This document shows positions 25,882-35,212 of a DNA stretch of 64,000 nt, piece by piece. A program made the translations under genes and the position numbers. Positions within the stretch are counted from its first letter, which is position 1; each line of letters begins with the position of its first letter. The DNA is from Cyclobacterium amurskyense (GTDB lineage: Bacteria > Bacteroidota > Bacteroidia > Cytophagales > Cyclobacteriaceae): NCBI RefSeq assembly GCF_001050135.1, contig NZ_CP012040.1, positions 5,287,001 through 5,351,000 of the forward strand. Direction: 5' to 3'. A model generated the notes under the pieces. That model did not search any database. It saw only the letters and a list, made by a program, of their open reading frames with translations, and was not told the origin of the DNA.

Positions 25882-27102
25882 TTAGTCAAATTTAATTGAT
25901 TTGATAGGGTTTACGTTACTGATGATCACTGCAGGAATAAACAATACTGCAGTAGTGATAACCAATATTAATACATTCAATCCTAAAATTATTGGCCAAT
26001 CCCACACGATAGGTACATAGCTCATGTAGTAATTTTCAGCATTAAGCTTGAATAAGTGGGTGCTTTGTTGCAGTAAACCAAAGCCCAAACCAATCAAATT
26101 ACCCAATAACATTCCTCTTCCTATAATTCGGATTCCATTCCAGATAAAGATATTACGGATTTGCAGGTTGGTACTACCCAAAGCCTTTAATAAGCCAATC
26201 ATAGAAGTCCTTTCCATAATAAGAATAAAGAGAATGGACACCATATTGAAAGAAGCTACAAATAGAATCAAGGCTAAAAAAACATAGACATTGTTATTCA
26301 ACAATTCCAGCCAGTCAAAAATCTGAATGAACTTATCCGTTGCTTTGGTAAGTCTCAAGTCATAATCTATACTTTCATAGAGCTCATCCTCATAAAGGTC
26401 AATTGTTTGAGGATCCTTTAAGAAGACCTCAAATCCACCAACTTTATCTTCATCCCAATCATTCAGCACTTGTATGACACGAATATCTCCTAGAATAAAC
26501 TTATCATCAAAATCTTCCAAAAAGGTTTCGTACAATCCCACGACTTCAAGTCTTCTGAAGCGGGGAGGATCCTGTACAAAGTACATGGTGACCTTGCTCC
26601 CAACATCCAAAAGCATCTTTCTGGCAATTTTGGTGCTGACCACAATCTCATTGGTAGAAGAGCCACTGTCTCCAAACTGAATAAACCGCCCTTTTACTAT
26701 CGATGGTTTAAAGGCCAGGCTGTCAAAATCTCTACCTACCCCTTTCATCATTACACCTTCTACTTCCTCTTCCCCTTTTATAAGTGCTGGTTTATTGGCA
26801 AAAACCTGAACATGTTCTATATAGGCTCTATCACGGAAATTGGAATAAAATTCACTATTGGTGCTAGTAGGAGAATCCTCGAGAGATTGACTCAGCACAA
26901 ATTGATTGACCTGATAATGCCCTGTAAAAGAAAATACCTTATTAGAAATCACCGATTGAAAACCTCCCAGAATCAAGAAGGAAATGATCATTATAGAAAG
27001 CCCAAGGGCAATACTGGCTACAGCAATCCGATGGATGGTTCCGGTGAAACCTCCCGTCTTTTTAAAACTGATTCTTTTTGCAATGAAGTAGGAAAGGTTC
27101 AA
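25882..27102 (-). CDS. FtsX-type ABC transporter permease (LolC/LolE-like)
   Basis: A 406-residue permease with four membrane helices: one near residue 25-50 (IALGLSIMIISFLILGG), then three at the C-terminal half (YVFLALILFVASFNMVSILF, GRGMLLGNLIGLGFGLL, WPIILGLNVLILVITTAVLF), separated by a large periplasmic MacB-PCD-like domain. The opening YFIAKRISF and closing ISNVNPIKSIKFD are typical of lipoprotein-releasing permeases. The ATPase is not in the window. Its start overlaps the 5' region of the next divergent gene. Confidence 0.87.
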   Translation of the reverse strand: MNLSYFIAKRISFKKTGGFTGTIHRIAVASIALGLSIMIISFLILGGFQSVISNKVFSFTGHYQVNQFVLSQSLEDSPTSTNSEFYSNFRDRAYIEHVQVFANKPALIKGEEEVEGVMMKGVGRDFDSLAFKPSIVKGRFIQFGDSGSSTNEIVVSTKIARKMLLDVGSKVTMYFVQDPPRFRRLEVVGLYETFLEDFDDKFILGDIRVIQVLNDWDEDKVGGFEVFLKDPQTIDLYEDELYESIDYDLRLTKATDKFIQIFDWLELLNNNVYVFLALILFVASFNMVSILFILIMERTSMIGLLKALGSTNLQIRNIFIWNGIRIIGRGMLLGNLIGLGFGLLQQSTHLFKLNAENYYMSYVPIVWDWPIILGLNVLILVITTAVLFIPAVIISNVNPIKSIKFD

Positions 27103-27140
27103 TGAAGTCGTTTATTTTGTTAACCGAAACGCAAATTAAC

Positions 27141-28358
27141 ATGAAGCACCTTAAATTAATACTTATCCTGGCTTTTTTGTTTGGTAACATGACTTTTTGT
27201 AAAAGTAAACCGGACAATAATCGCAATTTAGAAGAAAAACCAAGCCCCGAGACAAGCGCTCCTATAATTCTTCCTGGTGCGGACCGGCCTGAAATTTATT
27301 TACCCAAACTGAAAGGTAAAAGAGTTGCACTTGCTGTAAACCAAACCAGTATCCTAATCTCCAAAGAGAATTTACACCTGGTGGATTTCTTATTGGCACA
27401 AGGCATTGAGGTAAAGAAAGTATTTGTACCTGAACATGGTTTTAGAGGAGATGCAGATGCTGGAGAAAAGGTAGACAATACGGTAGATCCAAAAACCGGA
27501 CTGCCCTTGGTTTCTTTATACGGAAAATCAAAAAAACCTTCCACAGCCGCCCTTGCTGATGTAGATATCGTGATTTTTGACATTCAGGATGTAGGCATTC
27601 GCTTTTATACCTTTATCAGCACCCTGCACTATCTAATGGAAGCCTGCGCAGAACAAAACAAAACCTTAATGGTTTTTGATAGACCCAATCCCAACGGGGA
27701 CTATATAGATGGTCCCGTACTACAAAAAGGTTATGAAAGCTTTGTTGGAATGCACCCTATTCCCATTATCCATGGACTTACTGTAGGTGAGTTAGCCCAG
27801 ATGATCAATGGAGAAGGTTGGCTAAAAGAAGGCGTTAAGGCACCTTTGGAAGTTGTTCCTGTAGGCAACTGGAAGCATGAAAATCATTATTCCTTACCAG
27901 TAAAGCCTTCACCAAATTTACCAAATGATGTTGCTATTCGCTTGTACCCTTCTCTATGTTTCTTTGAAGGTACAGATGTAAGCCTTGGAAGAGGAACACT
28001 GTTTCCTTTTCAGGTATATGGTTATCCTGATCCGAAATTTGGAGATTTCACATTTACACCCGTAAGCATAGAGGGAATGTCCAAATATCCCCCACAGCAA
28101 GACAAGCTTTGCTATGGCAAGGATTTAAGAGATGAACCCCTCTCCCACCAATTCACCCTATCTTACTTATTAGAAGCATATCAAAAAGCCAATAAAGGAG
28201 CCTCATTTTTCAATGCTTTTTTTGACAAGCTTGCCGGATCAGATCAGTTAAGAAAATTGATTATCGCTGGAGAGTCGGAAGCGAGCATTCGCTCCACCTG
28301 GCAGGAGGAATTAGACCTTTATAAAGCAAAAAGAAAAGAATACCTGATCTATGAATAA
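27141..28358 (+). CDS. DUF1343 family protein, NamZ-like exo-N-acetylmuramidase
   Basis: A 405-residue exported protein from the ATG at 27141, chosen because a signal peptide follows at once (LKLILILAFLFGNMTFC); the Cys suggests a lipoprotein with a weak lipobox. The conserved motifs of DUF1343 are present: VALAVNQTSI, FVPEHGFRGDADAGEKV, VDIVIFDIQDVGIRFYTFIS, VFDRPNPNGDYIDGP and FFEGTDVSLGRGT. Characterised members (NamZ) release terminal N-acetylmuramic acid from peptidoglycan fragments, so it likely serves cell-wall recycling in the periplasm. It overlaps fmt by 8 bases. Confidence 0.88.
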   Translation: MKHLKLILILAFLFGNMTFCKSKPDNNRNLEEKPSPETSAPIILPGADRPEIYLPKLKGKRVALAVNQTSILISKENLHLVDFLLAQGIEVKKVFVPEHGFRGDADAGEKVDNTVDPKTGLPLVSLYGKSKKPSTAALADVDIVIFDIQDVGIRFYTFISTLHYLMEACAEQNKTLMVFDRPNPNGDYIDGPVLQKGYESFVGMHPIPIIHGLTVGELAQMINGEGWLKEGVKAPLEVVPVGNWKHENHYSLPVKPSPNLPNDVAIRLYPSLCFFEGTDVSLGRGTLFPFQVYGYPDPKFGDFTFTPVSIEGMSKYPPQQDKLCYGKDLRDEPLSHQFTLSYLLEAYQKANKGASFFNAFFDKLAGSDQLRKLIIAGESEASIRSTWQEELDLYKAKRKEYLIYE

Positions 28359-29295
28359 AACGATGGAAAAAAAAGACCTAAGGATCATATTCATGGGAAC
28401 ACCGGAATTTGCGGTAGCCCCATTGGAAGCCATGATTGAAGATGGTTGGAATATAATTGCTGTGATCACGGCTCAGGACAAATTACAAGGCCGGGGAAGA
28501 AAGCCGAAGAACTCTCCAGTAAAAGATTGTGCTGTGAAGCATGGTATACCGGTTCTTCAACCACCCAATCTAAAAAACCCAGATTTTATAGAGACCCTCA
28601 AGTCGTATAAGGCCGAGCTACAGGTGGTTGTAGCCTTCAGGATGCTACCAGAAGTAGTTTGGTCCATGCCTCCGCTAGGCACTTTTAATCTTCACGCTTC
28701 TCTATTACCTGATTACCGTGGTGCTGCTCCTATCAATTGGGCCATTATCAATGGGGAAACCAAAACTGGGGTAACCACATTTTTCTTAAAACATGAAATC
28801 GATACTGGAAGTATTTTATTCCAGGAAGATGTTCCTATCCTACCGGAGGATAACCTGGGAGATTTGTACGAGAAATTAATGCAAAAAGGCGCTAAGTTGG
28901 TGGTTAAAACTTTGGACGCCATTGTAAAGGGAGAGGTACAGCCCAGAGTACAAGATGAGACAAAGGCGAAGAACCATGCTCCTAAAATCTTTAAGGAAAC
29001 TGGTGAAATCAACTGGAATCTACCGGCTGTAGCTATTCATAACCTTATACGAGGGCTTTCACCCTATCCGGGTGCCTGGTGCAGGATCAACGATAAAACC
29101 TGTAAAATCTTCAAATCTGAGGTCCTTGCAACAGACAGTAGCGGTACAGAGGTTGGTGCTTTCAAAACGGACAACAAAACCTATGTTCATTTTCAAACAG
29201 GAGAAGGGACGCTTTCTATTTTAAACCTTCAGATGGAAGGCAAGAAAAGGATGGATATTGGTGACTTTTTGAGAGGAAACAGTCTAAGCACATAA
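28351..29295 (+). CDS. fmt: Methionyl-tRNA formyltransferase
   Basis: A 314-residue enzyme that formylates initiator Met-tRNA using 10-formyl-tetrahydrofolate. N-terminal FMGTPEFAV and the catalytic stretch NLHASLLPDYRGAAPINWAI (Asn, His, and the loop Asp later in HEIDTGSI) are intact; the C-terminal OB-like tRNA-binding domain begins near residue 205. ATG at 28351 overlaps the previous stop, and a second ATG at 28363 is an equally good start. Cytoplasmic housekeeping gene. Confidence 0.95.
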   Translation: MNKTMEKKDLRIIFMGTPEFAVAPLEAMIEDGWNIIAVITAQDKLQGRGRKPKNSPVKDCAVKHGIPVLQPPNLKNPDFIETLKSYKAELQVVVAFRMLPEVVWSMPPLGTFNLHASLLPDYRGAAPINWAIINGETKTGVTTFFLKHEIDTGSILFQEDVPILPEDNLGDLYEKLMQKGAKLVVKTLDAIVKGEVQPRVQDETKAKNHAPKIFKETGEINWNLPAVAIHNLIRGLSPYPGAWCRINDKTCKIFKSEVLATDSSGTEVGAFKTDNKTYVHFQTGEGTLSILNLQMEGKKRMDIGDFLRGNSLST

Positions 29296-29358
29296 AATTT
29301 TTAAAAGAAAATAGGGCTGCAATTAAACCAATTGGTTAAATTATAGTCAAAGACATGA

Positions 29359-29907
29359 ATGGAGCCAAAAAACGATGCTGAACTTCTGGAAATGATCAAT
29401 TACCCAAAAACCCGTGAAAAGGGTTTTCGGTTATTGGTGGAGACCTACCAGCGAAACGTGTATGGCATTGTCAGAAAAATGGTGATTGTACATGAGGATG
29501 CGGATGATGTTGTTCAAAACACCTTTATCAAGGCATTCAAAAACATTCATAAGTTCAATCAAAATTCCGCTCTATTTACGTGGATTTACCGAATTGCAGT
29601 CAATGAAAGTTTAAATTTCATTGAAAAGAGGAAAAGAAAGTTGTCTATTCCGATCGAAGATTATCACGAGAAGATGGAAAACTATGTAGATCAATCGCCC
29701 TTGGTGGATGGCAATGAAATTGAAAAAAAACTTCAAAAAGCCATTTTAAAATTACCTACAAAGCAGCGATTGATTTTTAACCTTCGGTATTTTGATGAAT
29801 TACCTTATGAAGAAATGAGCAAAATCACTGAAACAAGTGTAGGGAGTCTTAAGGCAGGATATCATCATGCTGTCAAAAAGATTGAAGAATATCTGAGCAA
29901 GGATTAA
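29359..29907 (+). CDS. ECF-type RNA polymerase sigma factor
   Basis: A 182-residue sigma factor. Region 2: FRLLVETYQRNVYGIVRKMV then EDADDVVQNTFIKAFKNIHKF; region 4: KLPTKQRLIFNLRYFDELPY with helix-turn-helix YEEMSKITETSVGSLKAGYHH. It is followed by a membrane-anchored protein and a Spy-like periplasmic protein, a common Bacteroidota envelope-stress arrangement. Those two are candidates for anti-sigma and sensor or effector. Confidence 0.93.
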   Translation: MEPKNDAELLEMINYPKTREKGFRLLVETYQRNVYGIVRKMVIVHEDADDVVQNTFIKAFKNIHKFNQNSALFTWIYRIAVNESLNFIEKRKRKLSIPIEDYHEKMENYVDQSPLVDGNEIEKKLQKAILKLPTKQRLIFNLRYFDELPYEEMSKITETSVGSLKAGYHHAVKKIEEYLSKD

Positions 29908-29939
29908 ACCTATTGATAAAAAAACGGTCAAACAACAGT

Positions 29940-30311
29940 ATGGAAAAATTCCCAAAGAAGAATATATTCAGGACTCCGGAAAATTACTTTGAGAACCTTC
30001 CGGATAAAATTCTTGAAAAGCGGAAACCTAAAGCTCTACAATACTATCTCAGTGGTATGGCCGCAGCCGCAGTTGTCATTATTGGCTTCTTTTTGTTCAA
30101 TAACAATGACACGGTAACTTCTTCAATCAATTATCAGACAGAATTAAATGAAGAGGTTGAATATTACATCGAATCAGGTGTTTGGAATGTGGAAGATGTA
30201 TTACTTTTGGCTGACAACCCCAACGAGCTCCTTGACGATATTACAGAAGAAGAGTGGAGCAACCAGACATGGATAGACGAAGGTTTATTGGAGAATGAAA
30301 TATTTTATTGA
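29940..30311 (+). CDS. Single-pass membrane protein next to the sigma factor, putative anti-sigma factor
   Basis: A 123-residue protein from the ATG at 29940; the longer frame starts at a TTG. Cytosolic part 1-36 is basic (MEKFPKKNIFRTPENYFENL), one helix follows at about 37-55 (YYLSGMAAAAVVIIGFFLF), then an acidic periplasmic tail. The FRTPENYFENLPDKIL motif is a common opening of small Bacteroidota proteins encoded after ECF sigma genes. Its role as anti-sigma is inferred from position and topology alone. Confidence 0.7.
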   Translation: MEKFPKKNIFRTPENYFENLPDKILEKRKPKALQYYLSGMAAAAVVIIGFFLFNNNDTVTSSINYQTELNEEVEYYIESGVWNVEDVLLLADNPNELLDDITEEEWSNQTWIDEGLLENEIFY

Positions 30312-30312
30312 T

Positions 30313-30774
30313 ATGAAAAATTTAGCAATTGCTTTCTTATTTACATTACTGACTTTCTCTGTGTACGCTCAGAAAAACAATCAGGTGGACAAGGAAAAAT
30401 TGGAAGCTGCAAGAGTGGCCTTCATTACCAATCGACTGTCACTTAGCCCTGATCAAGCAGAGAAATTCTGGCCTTTATACAATGAGTTTCAAGGTAAAAG
30501 AAACTCAATGATGCGGGAAATGCGCAACATATCTAAAACAGGAGATGAAAAAATTTCAAATGCTCAGGCCAGAGAATTAATGGAAAAAAGATTTAGCATT
30601 CAAGAGAATCTTATGAATGCTGAGAAGGTATTTCTAAGAAAAATAGCGGATACGCTTAGCCCTGTTCAGGCTCTTGAATTGAATGAAATCAATAGGGATT
30701 TCACTCGCCACATTTATAAAATGCAACGAAAACAAAGGGAAGAAAGACAACCCAGATCGGAGAGTAATAATTAG
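30313..30774 (+). CDS. Spy/CpxP-like periplasmic protein
   Basis: A 153-residue protein from the ATG at 30313, one base after the previous gene's TGA. A signal peptide (MKNLAIAFLFTLLTFSVYAQ) precedes a highly charged helical mature part with the LTxxQ-like pattern LSLSPDQAEKFWPLYNEFQG and a second copy, ADTLSPVQALELNEINRDF. This is the pattern of Spy/CpxP-type chaperones and stress sensors. It ends the sigma-linked operon. Confidence 0.75.
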   Translation: MKNLAIAFLFTLLTFSVYAQKNNQVDKEKLEAARVAFITNRLSLSPDQAEKFWPLYNEFQGKRNSMMREMRNISKTGDEKISNAQARELMEKRFSIQENLMNAEKVFLRKIADTLSPVQALELNEINRDFTRHIYKMQRKQREERQPRSESNN

Positions 30775-31099
30775 GGATGTCAATCTAACATTAAGATTAT
30801 AACTTTTATATTTAGCCCAAGAGAATTTTATTAAATTTTCAACATTCACTTTTTTTAGGGCGCATTCCAAAATAGGAAAAAGTAAGTATGGATTACTAAA
30901 CTAAGCATGAAATCTTGTCAAGATGCTTAGAAAAATGAGGACAACACAACCTATTTGTATTCTCTACCTATCCTTTCCACCTGTAGGTAAAAAAGCTTTG
31001 TCTTTTTTTACCCATACAAGCTTACCTATTAATTAAAAAATGCTTCCGTTCAAATAGAAATTACCCTCCTTTTAAGCATATTTTTTGTTAATTTGTAAG
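30775..31099. other. Intergenic region before xseA
   Basis: About 325 bases with no gene. It contains an AT-rich hairpin, GGTAAAAAA (30986-30994) with a complementary TTTTTTACC ending at 31012, which may end transcription coming from the sigma operon. Confidence 0.45.
30986..31012 (+). terminator. AT-rich hairpin upstream of xseA
   Basis: GGTAAAAAA pairs with TTTTTTACC around a loop of about 9 bases. The stem itself supplies the T tract; no separate T run follows. Termination activity is plausible but not certain. Confidence 0.4.
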
Positions 31100-32428
31100 A
31101 TGCAGCAGCAAGCAATATCCCTTCTATCCCTAAACGAGCTGATCAAAAGTACTTTAGATAGCCACCTCGCTCCTACCTATTGGGTAATTGCAGAAATAGG
31201 TGAGTTAAGGGCAGGCGTAAGAGGTCATGCTTACCTTGATTTAATAGAAAAATCGGATGGCAATATACTAGCTAAAATCCGAGGAAATATCTGGTCTTAT
31301 ACCTACCAATCCATTTCAAGAAAATTTGAAATCACTACCGGAACAGCCCTTAAAGGTGGCATGAATATAATGGCACTGGTAAGTGTGCAGTTTCATGAAC
31401 TGTATGGAATAAGTCTGGTAATTAAAGACATAGACCCCAATTTCACCTTAGGGGAAAGAGCCCGAAAACGGCAAGAAATAATTAGCCGGTTAACCAATGA
31501 AGGCTTAATGGACTTGAACAGGCAATATGTATTGCCGATAGTAAGTCAAAAAATTGCTGTCATTAGTTCAGTCACGGCTGCTGGATATGGGGATTTTATC
31601 AATCAACTGGATCAGAATCCACAGCATTTCAAAATCCATTATCAGCTTTTTCAAGCAGCAATGCAGGGAAAAGATGCTGTACCTCAGATAATTCAAGCCA
31701 TCCAACATATTGAAGATTTATTGTTGGAAGAGAAATTTGATCTTTTGGTCATAGTCCGTGGAGGTGGTGCACAAACGGACTTGGATTGTTTTGATGATTA
31801 CGAACTTGCCAAAGCCATTGCCAATGCAAGTTTGCCTGTTGTGACAGGAATTGGACATGAGAGGGATGAATCAATTGCAGATTTGGTTGCCCACACCAAG
31901 CTTAAAACCCCCACTGCCGTTGCCAGTTTTATATTGTCTGGATTCAGTGAATTTGAAGACAATATGCACAGGAACCTGGTCTCAATAGAAAGACATATAC
32001 AGGCGAGATTAAAATCGGAAGAAGCAGGGCTAACAGACAAAACTCACCTGGTAACCAACCTGCTGAGACAAAAATTAAACGAATGTAATCTTGCTTTGGA
32101 TCGATACGCCCAGCAAGCAAGGCGAATATCTCTTTACAGAACAGAAAAGGAAAGCATCAAATGCGTACATCTTGACGAAAGCTTGAGAAAAATAACCGAA
32201 AGAAAACTAAAACAGGCCGAAGAAAAGTTAGGCCAATATGGGAAAACTATTGACCGGCTCAATCCACAAACCCTATTGCAACGGGGATATACAAAAACAG
32301 AGAAAGACGGAATTCCTATTAACAAGCAAACCCTTAAAATCGGTGATGAGCTGATTACTTATAATAAAAGGGATAAAATAACTTCTGTTATCAAAAAATT
32401 AGAGACAAATGAAAAACAAAAAGGATAA
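31100..32428 (+). CDS. xseA: Exodeoxyribonuclease VII large subunit
   Basis: A 442-residue protein from the ATG at 31100 (a TTG lies 15 bases upstream). N-terminal OB-fold DNA-binding domain (about 8-110, YWVIAEIGELRAGVRGHAYL), catalytic domain with VIRGGGAQTDLDCFDDYELA and VTGIGHERDESIADLVAH, then a long helical arm. With XseB it degrades single-stranded DNA from both ends in the cytoplasm. It overlaps xseB by 20 bases, a usual arrangement. Confidence 0.95.
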   Translation: MQQQAISLLSLNELIKSTLDSHLAPTYWVIAEIGELRAGVRGHAYLDLIEKSDGNILAKIRGNIWSYTYQSISRKFEITTGTALKGGMNIMALVSVQFHELYGISLVIKDIDPNFTLGERARKRQEIISRLTNEGLMDLNRQYVLPIVSQKIAVISSVTAAGYGDFINQLDQNPQHFKIHYQLFQAAMQGKDAVPQIIQAIQHIEDLLLEEKFDLLVIVRGGGAQTDLDCFDDYELAKAIANASLPVVTGIGHERDESIADLVAHTKLKTPTAVASFILSGFSEFEDNMHRNLVSIERHIQARLKSEEAGLTDKTHLVTNLLRQKLNECNLALDRYAQQARRISLYRTEKESIKCVHLDESLRKITERKLKQAEEKLGQYGKTIDRLNPQTLLQRGYTKTEKDGIPINKQTLKIGDELITYNKRDKITSVIKKLETNEKQKG

Positions 32429-32609
32429 CTTGAGCTACGATGAAGCTATTGCTAGATTGGATCAGTTGGTAAAACAGCTTGAAGAAGAAGATCAGGGAAT
32501 GGATGATTTGACCAAAATGGTACAGGAAGCCAGTGAATTGGTGAAAGTTTGCAAGCAAAAACTTAAGATGACCTCAGAGGAGATTAAAAAGGCCTTTGAG
32601 GAAGCATAA
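32409..32609 (+). CDS. xseB: Exodeoxyribonuclease VII small subunit
   Basis: A 66-residue helical protein with the family pattern LSYDEAIARLDQLVKQLE and LVKVCKQKLK. Several copies bind each XseA arm. The ATG lies within the end of xseA, coupling translation. Confidence 0.93.
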   Translation: MKNKKDNLSYDEAIARLDQLVKQLEEEDQGMDDLTKMVQEASELVKVCKQKLKMTSEEIKKAFEEA

Positions 32610-32728
32610 TGCCTTTTACTCAAAAGTGAATTTAGCTCAGAAAAAGCAGGTTTTATTTTGCTGCCAATGCCATTAATTTATAATCAAAAACAGTACATTT
32701 GAAGGAAGAAATTGTGATCATTTTTTAA

Positions 32729-35206
32729 ATGAATAAAGTAAATAAAAAAGAGGCAGGGAAGTTAATCGATGAGTTGACGAGAGAGATCAATCATTACAAT
32801 CACCTTTATTACCAGGAGGACAAATCCGAAATTAGTGATTTTGATTTTGATCAGTTACTTGATAAGCTCATTCAATTGGAGAATGAGTATCCTGATTTAA
32901 AAAAAGAGGACAGCCCTACCCAAAGGGTTGGTGGCACCATCACAAAAAACTTTGAGACGGCGGAACATTCTGTACGCATGCTTTCATTGGGCAATACCTA
33001 TTCCAAAGAAGAATTAATAGCCTTTGACGAAAGGGTAGCCAAAGGACTTGAACATAGAAATTACAACTATTTATGTGAATTGAAATTTGATGGTGTAGCC
33101 ATCAGTTTGGTTTATGAAAATGGAGTATTAACAAGAGCAGTCACGCGGGGAGATGGATACAAAGGAGATGTAGTGACTGAAAATGTCAAAACCATTAGAA
33201 CCATACCTTTGGTCATCAAAGACCAAGAAAATCTTCCTAGCTATTTTGAAGCCAGGGGTGAAATATTTCTCTCCAAGCAGGGCTTTGAGAAAATCAACGC
33301 TGAAAGGCTTGAAAGTGGGGAAAGTTTACTGGCCAACCCTAGAAACACTGCATCTGGAACCCTCAAAATGCAAGATTCATCCGTAGTTGCCAAAAGAAGG
33401 CTGAATTGTTATCTATACCAATTGATAGCAGATGACTATGGCATTATAGAGCATGGAGAATCGCTACAACTTTTGGAAAATTGGGGATTCAATGTATCTC
33501 CTACTTACAAACAATGCCAAAATCTTGATGAGGTTTTGGCATATATCGAATATTGGAGAGAAAAGCGACACCATCTTTCAGTAGAGACTGATGGCGTGGT
33601 AATTAAGGTAAATGATTACCGGCAGCAAGAGGAATTGGGCTTTACCGCGAAAATTCCAAAATGGGCCATTGCCTTTAAATACCAGGCAGAAAGTGCTGAA
33701 TCCACCCTTTTGTCTATTCAATATCAGGTGGGTAGAACAGGTGCAATCACGCCTGTAGCGAATTTATCCCCTGTTTCACTGGCAGGAACTACTGTAAAAA
33801 GAGCATCCCTACACAATGCCAATGAAATTGAAAGGCTGGACCTTCATGAGGGTGATACAGTAAATGTAGAAAAAGGAGGAGAGATCATTCCAAAAATCAC
33901 TGGGGTAGTGTTGGAAAGAAGAATTTCAGGAAGCAAACCCATTGTATATATCAAGCATTGTCCAGAATGCGGTACCTTGTTGGAAAGAAATGAGGGTGAG
34001 GCGAAACACTTCTGTCCAAATGACGAAGCCTGCCCTCCTCAGGTTTTAGGGAGAATTGAGCACTTTGTATCAAAAAGAGCCATGAATATTGACTCGCTAG
34101 GGACCGAAAGGCTCAGGGCATTGATCCAACAGGGCTATGTACAGGATCTGGCAGACCTTTATTATTTGCCTGAGAAAAAAGGAGAATTGTTGGGGCTAGA
34201 GGTATCCGATGATCAATATTCCAAAAACAGTGATGGGTATTTGTATGTAAGCTTGAAAAAGGCATTGTATGCCATAAGCCAACATTTGACCTTGAAGGAA
34301 ATTGATTCCTTTATTGATACGCATGAGAATTATAGTTTGCATGAAAAGGTTTCAGAATTTATAAATTTTGTAAAAAATACAGGTAAAAAAGCCAAAAGCA
34401 ATCTGGATTCAATCAAAAAGCTAGATGCACTGCTAGATAAAGGAGAATTTGATTTAGTGGAAGATTTTGTACCTGTCGCCTATATTCTATATATTTTAAC
34501 TGGAAATGAAAATAGCCTTGCAGAATTTACAGGCAAAACAAAGAATAAAAATAGTGTTCACGAAATAGTAATCAATGATACGGTTGATTTATTTGGTGGG
34601 GCTATGGATCAAATTAATAAACTAAAAGGAAGTACTTTTCAGGAAGGTGTGATAAAAAATATGCTGGATGGGATCGCCCAATCGACTTCCCAACCCTTTC
34701 CAAAAGTATTATTTGGATTAGGTATCAGGAATATTGGTGAAAATACGGCTATATTGTTGGCCAAACACTTCCAAAATATAGAGAACCTAGAAAAGGCAAG
34801 TGCAGAAGAATTACTTGAAATCAATGGTGTAGGTGAGACTTTAGTGCAAAGTATAGGATTGTTTTTCTCCAAAGAGAAAAACAGAATGATCATAGATAAA
34901 CTAAAAGCAAAGGGCCTACAATTTCAACTTTCAGAAAAGGAGACTCAGTTAGAAAGTACCATTTTGGAAGGTAAAAAAATTCTTGCTTCAGGTCGATTAA
35001 ATCATTTTAAGAGAGATGAGATCATGGATTTTGTAGCATCTCATGGGGGTACTTATTCCAAGTCTGTTTCTAAAAACCTTGATTTCATAATCGAAGGAGA
35101 AGAAATGGGGCCTAGTAAAAAGGAAAAAGCCCGAAAACTAAATATTCCATTGATTTCAGAGGAATCTTTTTTAGAAATGTGTGGTAAAAACAAAGAAATA
35201 AAATAA
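32729..35206 (+). CDS. ligA: NAD-dependent DNA ligase with a large insertion
   Basis: An 825-residue ligase that seals nicks using NAD+. Order: Ia domain (1-65), adenylation domain with catalytic Lys119 in ELKFDGVAIS, OB domain (about 320-400), Cys4 zinc finger (Cys411, Cys414, Cys429, Cys435), helix-hairpin-helix region, and BRCT (about 742-820). Usual length is near 670; the excess is a stretch of about 150 residues (about 485-636) between LADLYYLPEKK and FQEGVIKNMLDGI, within the HhH region, rich in Lys, Ser and Asp. All catalytic parts are intact, so it should be active. It is followed by a small gene and dapA at 6-base and 1-base spacing. Confidence 0.95.
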   Translation: MNKVNKKEAGKLIDELTREINHYNHLYYQEDKSEISDFDFDQLLDKLIQLENEYPDLKKEDSPTQRVGGTITKNFETAEHSVRMLSLGNTYSKEELIAFDERVAKGLEHRNYNYLCELKFDGVAISLVYENGVLTRAVTRGDGYKGDVVTENVKTIRTIPLVIKDQENLPSYFEARGEIFLSKQGFEKINAERLESGESLLANPRNTASGTLKMQDSSVVAKRRLNCYLYQLIADDYGIIEHGESLQLLENWGFNVSPTYKQCQNLDEVLAYIEYWREKRHHLSVETDGVVIKVNDYRQQEELGFTAKIPKWAIAFKYQAESAESTLLSIQYQVGRTGAITPVANLSPVSLAGTTVKRASLHNANEIERLDLHEGDTVNVEKGGEIIPKITGVVLERRISGSKPIVYIKHCPECGTLLERNEGEAKHFCPNDEACPPQVLGRIEHFVSKRAMNIDSLGTERLRALIQQGYVQDLADLYYLPEKKGELLGLEVSDDQYSKNSDGYLYVSLKKALYAISQHLTLKEIDSFIDTHENYSLHEKVSEFINFVKNTGKKAKSNLDSIKKLDALLDKGEFDLVEDFVPVAYILYILTGNENSLAEFTGKTKNKNSVHEIVINDTVDLFGGAMDQINKLKGSTFQEGVIKNMLDGIAQSTSQPFPKVLFGLGIRNIGENTAILLAKHFQNIENLEKASAEELLEINGVGETLVQSIGLFFSKEKNRMIIDKLKAKGLQFQLSEKETQLESTILEGKKILASGRLNHFKRDEIMDFVASHGGTYSKSVSKNLDFIIEGEEMGPSKKEKARKLNIPLISEESFLEMCGKNKEIK

Positions 35207-35212
35207 GAACAG

